From UMGS1590 sp963558655 (GTDB lineage Bacteria > Bacillota > Peptococcia > Peptococcales > Peptococcaceae): a stretch of DNA of 33,281 nt. Made by a program: the position numbers and the translations under genes. A model generated the notes under the pieces. That model did no database searches and was not told the DNA's origin. It was given only the letters and a program-made list of their open reading frames with translations. Position 1 is the stretch's first letter, and the number at the start of each line of letters is the position of its first letter. Positions 12,998 to 20,001 of the stretch are shown here, in pieces. Location of the stretch: positions 1 to 33,281 of the forward strand of contig CAUWHJ010000026.1 in assembly GCA_963558655.1 (NCBI GenBank), given 5' to 3'.

Positions 12998-13034
12998 GAT
13001 AAAAAAACAGCCACTCTCAACGGAGCGGCTGTTT
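12998..13034 (-). terminator. Terminator of the minus-strand gene
   Basis: Read on the minus strand, AAACAGCC (13034-13027) pairs with GGCTGTTT (13012-13005), with further pairing inside, and is followed by a run of T to 13001. It closes the gene at 13042-13503 and may also stop the converging ABC transcript. Confidence 0.8.
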
Positions 13035-13041
13035 GCTGGCA

Positions 13042-13503
13042 TTATTTATTGAGCGCAACAAGGTCTTTTAACGTGGCATTGAGATTGCGGCCGTGCCAGG
13101 TATCATCAGCGCCATAGAGAAATTTTAGCCCATCATAGCTGAGAAGCGCAGAGCTGCGGAAGCCCATCAGTTCTTTTTGCTGGGTTGTAAGACGGATGGT
13201 ATCATCAGAAGTGGTGATAGCAATGACGTAGTTGAGTCCGTCTTCCTCAACGCTGACAGATTGGATGTCGGTGTAAGGAAGCTCCAGAGCAACTTCACGT
13301 TTTAATGCCAATGAAAGCTGGCTGAATGGCAAAAGCACGATTTTGTCCTTGCACAGTTGGAGAATGTAAAATTCCATCGAGAAAAATTTGGCGATTTTTG
13401 CGCTCAGATTTTCTGGTGCAAATTTGACGATGATGGCGCGATCATCAAGGGGTTCCAAACCGAGTTCAGCAAGAACGTTAAGCAATGTTTTTTCGGATGC
13501 CAT
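13042..13503 (-). CDS. Conserved hypothetical protein, possibly PH-like
   Basis: This 153-aa soluble protein starts at ATG 13503, behind an excellent AAGGAGGA; two codons further upstream are open but not needed. It has no signal peptide or transmembrane segment. The central part (about 70-125: VALELPYTDIQSVSVEEDG, NYVIAITTSDDTIRLTTQ) alternates strands in a way that recalls bacterial PH-like domains (YokE/bPH families), but I do not recognise the family with confidence. On the minus strand it stands alone with its own terminator; a possible promoter (TTGATT and TATAAT, 15 apart) lies at about 13543-13570. The function is unknown. Confidence 0.8.
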   Translation of the reverse strand: MASEKTLLNVLAELGLEPLDDRAIIVKFAPENLSAKIAKFFSMEFYILQLCKDKIVLLPFSQLSLALKREVALELPYTDIQSVSVEEDGLNYVIAITTSDDTIRLTTQQKELMGFRSSALLSYDGLKFLYGADDTWHGRNLNATLKDLVALNK

Positions 13504-13705
13504 AAGCAAATCCTCCTTAAAATGAAATGGTTACTCTTTAATTATATACGAGGGGGGGTAAAATCAAGAGAAAAGTTATGTTTTTAAGAAAAAAGCGCTG
13601 TAATGATAAGGCCTATGGAATAGGCACAACAAAACATTTTCGTATAAAATAGAACGTTGGAGTTGCTTCTCTAGTGCAAGCGTTTTTGATTTTGTGTGCT
13701 GCATC

Positions 13706-13734
13706 TTGACAAGGCGGCGGTCATTCGCTAAGAT
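13706..13734 (+). promoter_or_regulatory. Promoter of tadA and tRNA-Ser
   Basis: TTGACA (13706-13711) and TAAGAT (13729-13734) are 17 bases apart; the start would fall about 15 bases before the tadA start codon. The 170 bases before it hold only a weak hairpin (GCCTAT/ATAGGC near 13611-13625). Confidence 0.65.
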
Positions 13735-13754
13735 AATATAGTCGAGGTGAGCCT

Positions 13755-14210
13755 ATGGATCAAGAAATGATGAGGGAAGCCATTTGTGAGGCGCACAAAG
13801 CCTCAGCGCACGACGATGTGCCGATTGGTGCAGTGGTTGTGTTGGCAGGTCAAATCATTGGTCGTGGGCACAATACCCGTGAGCGTGATGCTGACCCATC
13901 GGGGCACGCTGAAATCAACGCTATGCGTGATGCGGCAAAAACCTTAGGGCATTGGCAGTTGGATGGAGCAACGCTTTATGTTACCCATGAACCTTGTCCA
14001 ATGTGTGCAGGTGCGATGCTTCTGGCGCACGTGAAAACAGTGGTTTATGGTGCAGCGGAGCCTACATATGGCGTTTGTGGCAGCCAGATGAACCTTGTGC
14101 AGTTTCCTGGTTTTCCAAACAATGTACGAATCCGTGGGCCGATTGCCCAGGAAGTATGTAGTATGCTCACGCGTGACTTTTTTCGCAATTTGCGGAAGCA
14201 ACATGAATAG
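13755..14210 (+). CDS. tadA: tRNA-specific adenosine deaminase
   Basis: This 151-aa zinc enzyme deaminates A34 to inosine in tRNA-Arg(ACG), allowing one tRNA to read several CGN codons. The zinc and proton-shuttle motif is H51-A-E53 (GHAEINAMRDA), and the other ligands are C81 and C84 (EPCPMCAGAM). DDVPIGAVVV and RERDADPSGHAE are typical of TadA and not of cytidine deaminases. GAGGTGAG supports ATG 13755. The stop codon (14208-14210) is directly followed by the first base of tRNA-Ser, so the tRNA must be cut out of the tadA mRNA 3' end. Confidence 0.96.
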   Translation: MDQEMMREAICEAHKASAHDDVPIGAVVVLAGQIIGRGHNTRERDADPSGHAEINAMRDAAKTLGHWQLDGATLYVTHEPCPMCAGAMLLAHVKTVVYGAAEPTYGVCGSQMNLVQFPGFPNNVRIRGPIAQEVCSMLTRDFFRNLRKQHE

Positions 14211-14298
14211 GGAGATGTACCCAAGTGGCTGAAGGGTCCGCACTCGAAATGCGGTAGGCGCTTCACGGCGCGCGAGAGTTCAAATCTCTCCATCTCCG
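14211..14298 (+). tRNA. tRNA-Ser (anticodon CGA)
   Basis: The 88-nt class II tRNA has acceptor arms GGAGATG (14211-14217) and CATCTCC (14291-14297) with discriminator G. The anticodon stem CCGCA/TGCGG encloses CTCGAAA with anticodon CGA at 14245-14247, reading UCG. A long variable arm follows (about 14255-14273), and the T arm is GAGAG-TTCAAAT-CTCTC. CCA is not encoded. Confidence 0.95.
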
Positions 14299-14303
14299 TT
14301 GGT

Positions 14304-14342
14304 AATCGGCGTTTGTTTGTATGCAGACGCCGATTGTATTTG
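14304..14342 (+). terminator. Terminator after tRNA-Ser
   Basis: AATCGGCGTTTG (14304-14315) pairs with CAGACGCCGATT (14324-14335) with one wobble; GTATTTGTT follows. Confidence 0.75.
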
Positions 14343-14361
14343 TTGGGCGTGTAGAAAACGC

Positions 14362-14389
14362 TTGACATTTGTAAAATCTATGATATGAT
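14362..14389 (+). promoter_or_regulatory. Promoter of tRNA-Val
   Basis: TTGACA (14362-14367) and TATGAT (14384-14389) are 16 bases apart, and the tRNA begins 13 bases further on. Confidence 0.8.
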
Positions 14390-14402
14390 AGATAATGTCT
14401 TC

Positions 14403-14476
14403 GGGCGGTTAGCTCAGTTGGTTAGAGTATCTGCTTGACATGCAGGGGGTCGCTGGTTCAAGTCCAGTATCGCCCA
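14403..14476 (+). tRNA. tRNA-Val (anticodon GAC)
   Basis: The acceptor GGGCGGT (14403-14409) pairs with ATCGCCC (14469-14475), discriminator A. The D arm is TAGCTCAGTTGGTTAGAG. The anticodon loop TTGACAT (14435-14441) holds GAC at 14437-14439, and the T loop is GGTTCAAGTCC. CCA is not encoded. It is a monocistronic tRNA with its own promoter and terminator. Confidence 0.95.
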
Positions 14477-14486
14477 GTCCGAGAAG

Positions 14487-14519
14487 AAAAACGCATTCTG
14501 TTTCAGAGTGCGTTTTTTT
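14487..14519 (+). terminator. Terminator after tRNA-Val
   Basis: AAAAACGCATTCTG (14487-14500) pairs with CAGAGTGCGTTTTT (14504-14517) with one wobble, followed by more T. Confidence 0.88.
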
Positions 14520-14608
14520 CTTTACTCGGGTATGGTATAATTTGTTATTGTATGGTAAATCAGTAGGAATGAAGATATTTTTAGAATTTTGAGAGGAGAC
14601 CATTGTTC

Positions 14609-15547
14609 ATGTTGGGTTTTAAGGAACTGGAATTGTCTGATCGTGATATTTTGAATCGTTTTTTCGCGGTTGGTCAAAATCAAAATACAGAGTGCTCCTT
14701 TACCAATCTGTTTATGTGGCGGCGTTGTTATGCGGTGCGTTGGGCTGTGACTGACAGTCACCTTATTGTCGAACCAAATGCTTTTGAAGAAAGCTGGATT
14801 TTACCGCCGCATGGTTTGGAAGAAAATGACGCGCTTTTCCGTGCAGCGATTGAACACGCTGCGGAAGATTATCGTGATCGCAACAAACAGCTTATGATTC
14901 GTGCGGTAACTGAAAAGGACAAGGAGCGGCTGGAACGCCTTTTCCCGGGACAGTTTGAATTTGAAGAAGAACCAGAGATAGAAGATTATATTTATGATGC
15001 AGAGAAAATGCGGACGCTGAAAGGACGTAAGCTTAGCAAGAAGCGCAATCATATCAATGCGTTCAAAGCAGAACATCCTGATTATGAATTGGTACCATTG
15101 ACGCCTTATAATGCAGATTTGGCGTGGGATTTTGTAGAACACTGGTGCGGGGAACGCAACCGCGAAGAGGGCATCAACGATAGCTTGCTTTGTGAACGTG
15201 AAGCGATTGCCGATGCGCTGGACAATATGGGTTATTTGGGCTTTAAGGGCTTGATGGTGCGCCTTGACGGACGTATTGTGGCTATGACGTTTGGTGATAT
15301 GGTGAATGATGACACGGTGCTGATTCATGTGGAAAAAGCCTTTGCAAATTACCGTGGTTTATATCCGTTGATCAATCAGGAATTTTTGAATTATTATTGG
15401 CAAGATGCAGTCTATGTGAACCGTGAAGAAGATATGGGGCTGGAAGGATTGCGTCATGCGAAAATGTCGTATTATCCTGTTTATCAGGTGAAAAAATACA
15501 AGGGTGTGTTAAACAATGACCGTCAGGCAAGTTCGACTGGCTGCTGA
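14609..15547 (+). CDS. DUF2156-type (phosphatidylglycerol lysyltransferase-like) protein
   Basis: This 312-aa cytoplasmic protein starts at ATG 14609 (AGGAG at 14594-14598); a TTG at 14603 is an alternative. The start LGFKELELSDRDILNRFF and ECSFTNLFMWRRCY match the DUF2156 family, which shares the two-GNAT-fold catalytic domain of the MprF lysyl-phosphatidylglycerol synthases but lacks the membrane flippase part. GRKLSKKRNHINAFK is the conserved basic segment, and VEKAFANYRGLYPLINQEF is the last GNAT motif. Its acceptor is unknown; stand-alone members may aminoacylate or acylate small molecules. The 3' end overlaps the next gene by 32 bases. Confidence 0.9.
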   Translation: MLGFKELELSDRDILNRFFAVGQNQNTECSFTNLFMWRRCYAVRWAVTDSHLIVEPNAFEESWILPPHGLEENDALFRAAIEHAAEDYRDRNKQLMIRAVTEKDKERLERLFPGQFEFEEEPEIEDYIYDAEKMRTLKGRKLSKKRNHINAFKAEHPDYELVPLTPYNADLAWDFVEHWCGERNREEGINDSLLCEREAIADALDNMGYLGFKGLMVRLDGRIVAMTFGDMVNDDTVLIHVEKAFANYRGLYPLINQEFLNYYWQDAVYVNREEDMGLEGLRHAKMSYYPVYQVKKYKGVLNNDRQASSTGC

Positions 15548-16679
15548 TGCCGATCGTCCGGCGATTGAAGCATTGTGGGCCTATTGTTTTAATGATGGTG
15601 AGATGTTCCAGCGTTGGTATTTCAACCACTATTACAGCAAGGATGAATGTCTTGTTGCTTGTTTAGATGATGTGATTGTAGCTAGTCTGCAAATGATTGA
15701 CTTGCCAACGCGCGTTGGTGGCAAAACTGTACGCGCTGCTTATATTGTTGGTGTGGATTGCTTGCCGGAGTATCGCGGCATGGGTTTTACACGTCAGCTC
15801 ATGGAAGAGGCACTGTTGCATTATGCACCGGCGCATCATTTGCAGCTGCTGCATCTGATGCCTTTTGAGGCGGATTTTTATGAACCGTATGGTTTTTTTT
15901 TCAGTGACTATCATTTTCAGATGGCCCTCGATATGAACGAATTTTACCGTCCGTCCGACCGCGCGTTGGCACGCCGTTATTCTTGGCGGTCACTGAATTT
16001 GGAAGATGCAACGCTCGCACAAATGTTTCCTGCCTTGGAAGCATTGTATGAACGCAGTACCAAACGGTATGATATGGCTGTTGAACGCAAAGGCGAACGG
16101 CGGTGGCGCGCGTTGTTGGATGATTTGGCCATGGAAGGCGGCCATGTGAAATTATTGTATGACGATAAGGAAACGCTTGTCGGCTGCCTTGCTTATATAA
16201 TGAAAGAAGATGCGTTTTTTGTTCGTGAAGCCTTGAGTGTTCATGCAGAAGCAAAAAGAGCCATCTATTATTTTATTGCCAGCCACAGGTCGCAAGTGAA
16301 GCGGGTTGAGTGGTCGGCGCCTTTGGATGAAGCCGTTGTATTTCAACGCCAGAAAGATAAAGATAATGTGCGCTTTCAACCATTTATGATGAACCTTATT
16401 CTTGATCCAACTATTCTGCCACTGTTCACCCAACGTGTGCCCGAAAAGGATTTGCTGTTTGCCGTGGAAGATTGTGGTTGTTATTGTTGGGAAAAAGGGC
16501 GCAAGAGCATTGAGAAAGTGGCGCAGGAAACAGCAGATGCGCCTGTTTTGGAAAAACGCCTTCTTACACAAATGGTGTTTGACAGAAGCTGGATGGCGGA
16601 TGAAAAAGACACGGTACAATGCGAACTTGCAGCATTGTTTACCGAAAAACCACGTATTTTTAACAATGAGTACTTTTGA
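15516..16679 (+). CDS. GNAT-family N-acetyltransferase, Eis-like
   Basis: This 387-aa protein starts at ATG 15516 inside the end of the preceding gene, with AAGGGTG nine bases upstream. The N-terminal GNAT domain has the acetyl-CoA loop VDCLPEYRGMGFTRQLMEEAL (R/Q-x2-G-x-G/A type). The middle and C-terminal parts (second GNAT-like fold and sterol-carrier-like domain) and total length fit the Eis family, which acetylates amines such as aminoglycosides or protein lysines. LMPFEADFYEPYGFFFSDYHF is also typical. It is co-translated with the DUF2156-type protein, and this pair recurs in many anaerobic Bacillota as far as I recall. The substrate is unknown. Confidence 0.9.
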   Translation: MTVRQVRLAADADRPAIEALWAYCFNDGEMFQRWYFNHYYSKDECLVACLDDVIVASLQMIDLPTRVGGKTVRAAYIVGVDCLPEYRGMGFTRQLMEEALLHYAPAHHLQLLHLMPFEADFYEPYGFFFSDYHFQMALDMNEFYRPSDRALARRYSWRSLNLEDATLAQMFPALEALYERSTKRYDMAVERKGERRWRALLDDLAMEGGHVKLLYDDKETLVGCLAYIMKEDAFFVREALSVHAEAKRAIYYFIASHRSQVKRVEWSAPLDEAVVFQRQKDKDNVRFQPFMMNLILDPTILPLFTQRVPEKDLLFAVEDCGCYCWEKGRKSIEKVAQETADAPVLEKRLLTQMVFDRSWMADEKDTVQCELAALFTEKPRIFNNEYF

Positions 16680-16691
16680 GGTCGGTTGATA

Positions 16692-16770
16692 TTGCAATTC
16701 GCTCTAAAATTCGGTATCCTAGAAGCGAGTGCATTCGACTATGAATGCGAAGATCACAGTATTTTACTGT
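16692..16770 (+). promoter_or_regulatory. Promoter and hairpin-bearing leader of the fatty acid kinase operon
   Basis: TTGCAA (16692-16697) and TATCCT (16715-16720) are 17 bases apart. The short leader then folds into two small hairpins: GCATTC/GAATGC (16731-16748) and ACAGT/ACTGT (16756-16770). The second ends directly before the AGGGGG ribosome binding site at about 16771, so it could affect translation of fakA. Confidence 0.5.
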
Positions 16771-16783
16771 AGGGGGTCCACCG

Positions 16784-18442
16784 ATGTCATTAGAGCCGAC
16801 AATTCAAACCATTTCCGCAGAACAGTTTTTTAATATGGTTCTTGCGGGTGCCGATAATTTAGATTTACATAAAGAAAGCGTCAACCAGTTGAACGTTTTT
16901 CCTGTGCCAGATGGTGATACGGGAACCAATATGGCGATGACCATGCAATCGGCGGCTAAGTTTATTCGTCAAGTAGAAAAAACAGATATGGAAGAATACG
17001 CTAAACAGGCTGCGTTTGGTGCCGTTATGGGTGCACGTGGCAACTCTGGTGTCATTTTTTCACAGATTCTTACAGGCATCGCCAAAGGCGTGGCAGGGCA
17101 TGAATGTATTGATGCAGCAACGTTGGTACAAGGTTTTAACAGCGGTGTGCAATCGGCGTATAAAGCCGTGAGTAATCCGATGGAAGGCACCATCTTGACG
17201 GTGGTGCGCGAAGCCAGCGAAGCATTGAGTGCGAAATACAAAAAAAACATGGACATTCTCGAATGTCTGCGTATCTATATTGCTGCCGGGCACGCTTCAC
17301 TGGAACGCACGCCGGAACTCTTGCCAGTTCTTAAGCAGGCTGGCGTAGTGGATGCTGGCGGTGCTGGGTATCTTTACGTTGTTGAAGGGATGCTGGCCAG
17401 CTTAGAAGGAAAAACCATCGAAAAGCGTGAAATCGTAAAGGCTGAAAAAGACGACCTGAACGAACAATTTGATCATTTCTTTGGTTCTCCTGAGGAGATC
17501 ATTTATCCATATTGCACAGAGTTCCTTGTACGCACAAAAAAGCCGGATGTAGAGGAAGATATTGATACATTAAAAGGAATGCTTTCTGATTTGGGCGATT
17601 GTATGTTGGTTGTTGGCGCAGGCAGCACCATCAAAGTGCACATTCACACAGATCGCTTAGCGCGCGTTATTGAATGTGGTGCATCGTTTGGTGAATTGGA
17701 TGACATTAAAATCAACAATATGCGTTCCCAAAACCGTGCATTACAGGATAAGGGAAAAAATGTTACACCAAGTCCGGTTGTTTTCAAAGATGCAATCATC
17801 GTTGTCTGCAACGGTGAAGGTTTGGCAGACATCTTTAATGGCTTAGGGGCCACGCATATCATCAGTGGCGGTCAGACAATGAACCCAAGCACGCAGGATT
17901 TTCTTGACGTGATTGCACAAATAGAAGCGGAAAATATTTATATTCTGCCAAACAATAAGAACATTATTATGACAGCCAATCAAGCAGCCAGCATGGCAGA
18001 AAAAGATAATGTTCACGTTGTTGCTTCAAAATCTTTTCCGCAAGGCATTTCAGCATTGATGGGCTATATGCCAGACGCCACAGTGGAAGACAACATCAAC
18101 AACATGGTTGCAGGGCTTTCTGCTGTTCAGAGCGGTGAAATTACACAAGCTGTGAGAGACACCAACATTGACGGTGTGGCCATTCATGAGCAGGAATATA
18201 TGAGCATCATCGATGGAAAGCTTGTAGCTTCTTGCAGCACACTTGCAGAGGCTGTTCACGCCATGGTGCAAACCATGGTAGATGATGATGCCGAGCTTAT
18301 CAGTTTACACTACGGCCTTGATGTAGACGCTGATGATGCCGAAACACTGCTTGAACAATTAGAAGAACAGTATGACGATATTGATTTTGAATTATATGAC
18401 GGCGGACAAAACGTGTATCATTACATCGTGTCTGCTGAGTGA
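16784..18442 (+). CDS. fakA: Fatty acid kinase, catalytic subunit FakA (DAK2/YloV)
   Basis: This 552-aa kinase starts at ATG 16784 after GGGGG; the frame is open 13 codons upstream without a better site. The N-terminal DAK2 domain (about 1-205) has the nucleotide and Mg motif NVFPVPDGDTGTNM, plus GARGNSGVIFSQI and DAGGAGYLYV. A middle domain and the C-terminal FakB-binding domain follow, ending HYGLDVDADDAE..ELYDGGQNVYHY. FakA phosphorylates fatty acids held by FakB, feeding acyl-phosphate to PlsX/PlsY for phospholipid synthesis. FakB follows after 13 bases. The asp23-like gene often found upstream in Bacillota is absent here. Confidence 0.95.
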   Translation: MSLEPTIQTISAEQFFNMVLAGADNLDLHKESVNQLNVFPVPDGDTGTNMAMTMQSAAKFIRQVEKTDMEEYAKQAAFGAVMGARGNSGVIFSQILTGIAKGVAGHECIDAATLVQGFNSGVQSAYKAVSNPMEGTILTVVREASEALSAKYKKNMDILECLRIYIAAGHASLERTPELLPVLKQAGVVDAGGAGYLYVVEGMLASLEGKTIEKREIVKAEKDDLNEQFDHFFGSPEEIIYPYCTEFLVRTKKPDVEEDIDTLKGMLSDLGDCMLVVGAGSTIKVHIHTDRLARVIECGASFGELDDIKINNMRSQNRALQDKGKNVTPSPVVFKDAIIVVCNGEGLADIFNGLGATHIISGGQTMNPSTQDFLDVIAQIEAENIYILPNNKNIIMTANQAASMAEKDNVHVVASKSFPQGISALMGYMPDATVEDNINNMVAGLSAVQSGEITQAVRDTNIDGVAIHEQEYMSIIDGKLVASCSTLAEAVHAMVQTMVDDDAELISLHYGLDVDADDAETLLEQLEEQYDDIDFELYDGGQNVYHYIVSAE

Positions 18443-18455
18443 GTGAGGAAAGTTC

Positions 18456-19331
18456 ATGAACGTTGCGATAGTTACAGATAGTACCGCAGATATTCCCCAG
18501 CATTTGGTAGATGCGCTGAACATTAAAGTGATTCCCTTGGCCGTGCATTTTGGCGGCAGAGCGTATTTGGACCGCATAGATATTTCGAATGACGCGTTTT
18601 ATGAGTACATTGGCACTGCCAAAACCCTGCCAACAACTTCCCAGCCTTCGCCGGCTCAGTACATGGATGTGTACCGCGCCTGCAAAGCGGAGGGGGCAGA
18701 GAAAATTATTTCGATTCATCTGTCGTCAGAGATGAGCGGCACCTATCAAGGGGCATTGTTAGCGGCAGACATGGTTAAAGATGAAGTTGATGTCACCGTT
18801 ATTGATAGCCGCACAGTGACCATTGGCTTAGGCTTAATGGTTGTGTTGTTGGCACAATACGTTCAAAATCATCAAGACGTGACGTGGGAAGCGCTCCGTG
18901 CTCACATTGATGACATGACTAAAAAGATGCGTATTTATTTTCTGTTGGACACCTTGGACAATTTACAAAAAGGTGGACGCATCGGCAAAGCCAGCTATCT
19001 TGTGGGATCTATTTTGAATATCAAGCCAATTTTGGTTGTTGAAGATGGTTTCATTGGCGCACATGAAAAAGTACGTGGGAAAAAGATTGAAAAAGCGATC
19101 GAGCATCTCAGTAATACCGTAGTGGCGATGATGGAACCGAACAAAAAATTGTATTACACACTTGGGACTAATAATGACGACTATTTACAGCTTTTTGAAA
19201 AAAGTCTGTTGCCGAAACTGGCAGCACATCAGCTGGGCGAAGTAGAACGACTGCCAAATTTTGAGCTGGGCTGTGTAGTAACAACGCATATTGGTCTTGG
19301 TGGATTTGGTATTGCTTTTTATCAAGAATGA
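18456..19331 (+). CDS. DegV-family fatty acid-binding protein FakB
   Basis: This 291-aa protein starts at ATG 18456 behind GAGGAAAG. The DegV fold motifs are present: VTDSTADIP (residues 6-14), TTSQPSPAQY (about 60-69, with T61 and S62 expected to hold the fatty acid carboxylate), SSEMSGTYQGA and LQKGGRIGKAS. FakB presents the buried fatty acid to FakA for phosphorylation and carries acyl-phosphate to the membrane. Direct linkage to fakA makes the assignment strong; the chain-length or saturation preference cannot be read from the sequence. It may be called fakB, but the paralogue number is unknown. Confidence 0.95.
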   Translation: MNVAIVTDSTADIPQHLVDALNIKVIPLAVHFGGRAYLDRIDISNDAFYEYIGTAKTLPTTSQPSPAQYMDVYRACKAEGAEKIISIHLSSEMSGTYQGALLAADMVKDEVDVTVIDSRTVTIGLGLMVVLLAQYVQNHQDVTWEALRAHIDDMTKKMRIYFLLDTLDNLQKGGRIGKASYLVGSILNIKPILVVEDGFIGAHEKVRGKKIEKAIEHLSNTVVAMMEPNKKLYYTLGTNNDDYLQLFEKSLLPKLAAHQLGEVERLPNFELGCVVTTHIGLGGFGIAFYQE

Positions 19332-19344
19332 AGAGGTGGCTTAC

Positions 19345-19794
19345 ATGGACAAATTGAAAAAAACTGAAAAACGTCTCGAAAAACTCTATCAGGTACAGAA
19401 GCAGCTTGAAAAGAAACGTAAAAAAATGAACAAGCTGGCAGCAAAAAATGCCAAGAAAGCAGTTGCAAATGGCAAACAATTGGTGGCTGAAAAACGTCCT
19501 GCTAAAAGCAAAAAGACTTTTGCGTTTTTGTTTGCAGTAAGTTTAGGTTTGTCTTTGCTAGGAACCGCTATTGCGGTGACGGTATCGGTCATTGTATCTA
19601 AACGCAAGGAACGTGCAGCCGTGCAGAGAAATGCTGCGAACAGAAATGCGGCTGAAGAAATTCTTAGCGTTGAACCAATCCATGCCAATGCCGATTACGA
19701 AAAAGCAAGCCTGGAAGAGCTTGAAGAAGCCCTACTTAAAGTGGAAAACCAGCTTGAGGAAGTTACTGCGGCTATTGAAAAAACGAAAAAATAA
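19345..19794 (+). CDS. Coiled-coil single-pass membrane protein linked to fakAB
   Basis: This 149-aa protein starts at ATG 19345 behind AGAGGTGG. Residues 1-55 are a highly basic coiled coil (KRLEKLYQVQKQLEKKRKKM). One transmembrane segment spans about 58-84 (TFAFLFAVSLGLSLLGTAIAV). Residues about 85-149 are an acidic second coiled coil (LEELEEALLKVENQLEEV). The opposite charges of the two ends suggest self- or partner-association. It is the last gene of the fakA-fakB transcript, 13 bases behind fakB, so a role in membrane lipid supply or in placing the kinase at the membrane is possible. I do not recognise the family. Confidence 0.8.
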   Translation: MDKLKKTEKRLEKLYQVQKQLEKKRKKMNKLAAKNAKKAVANGKQLVAEKRPAKSKKTFAFLFAVSLGLSLLGTAIAVTVSVIVSKRKERAAVQRNAANRNAAEEILSVEPIHANADYEKASLEELEEALLKVENQLEEVTAAIEKTKK

Positions 19795-19800
19795 ATGGTC

Positions 19801-19833
19801 GTCTGCTCTCGAAAAATGGGAGCAGACATTTTT
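19801..19833 (+). terminator. Terminator of the fak operon
   Basis: GTCTGCTC (19801-19808) pairs perfectly with GAGCAGAC (19820-19827), followed by ATTTTTGTT. Confidence 0.88.
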
Positions 19834-19854
19834 GTTGTTCTTGACAAAAAATGC

Positions 19855-19883
19855 TTGCACAAGATGGGTAAAAATGATATACT
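19855..19883 (+). promoter_or_regulatory. Promoter of rpsB
   Basis: TTGCAC (19855-19860) and TATACT (19878-19883) are 17 bases apart. A second TTGACA at 19841-19846 is too far upstream for this -10 box. The untranslated leader would be about 110 nt. Confidence 0.8.
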
Positions 19884-19898
19884 CTTAACGTTGTAAAA

Positions 19899-19965
19899 AA
19901 CACGGTTCTTTGTTCCGCGCCCTGGAGCTCACAAGGGTGAGAGGGACGTGTTAATAAAAGAGCCG
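19899..19965 (+). promoter_or_regulatory. Structured leader of rpsB, possible S2 autoregulatory RNA
   Basis: Two alternative folds exist. Fold 1: AACACG (19899-19904) with CGTGTT (19947-19952), enclosing CCCT/AGGG (19920-19923, 19942-19945) and CTCAC/GTGAG (19928-19932, 19937-19941) with a GGAG bulge. Fold 2: CGGTTCTTT (19903-19911) with AAAGAGCCG (19957-19965). They share bases 19903-19904 and cannot coexist around them. Leaders that bind the encoded ribosomal protein are common before rpsB, but I cannot match this one to a known family. Confidence 0.55.
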
Positions 19966-20001
19966 GAAGAAAAATCCAAATAGAAGAGAGGAGGTGCCAA
20001 A

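Noticed and set aside
12945..13000. Possible remnant of an ABC permease after the orphan ATPase
   Set aside because: One frame is mildly hydrophobic for about 17 codons, but it is too short and lacks any motif.
16152..16697. 181-codon minus-strand frame opposite the GNAT gene
   Set aside because: It is an antisense shadow with no start signal; the plus-strand gene has clear GNAT motifs.
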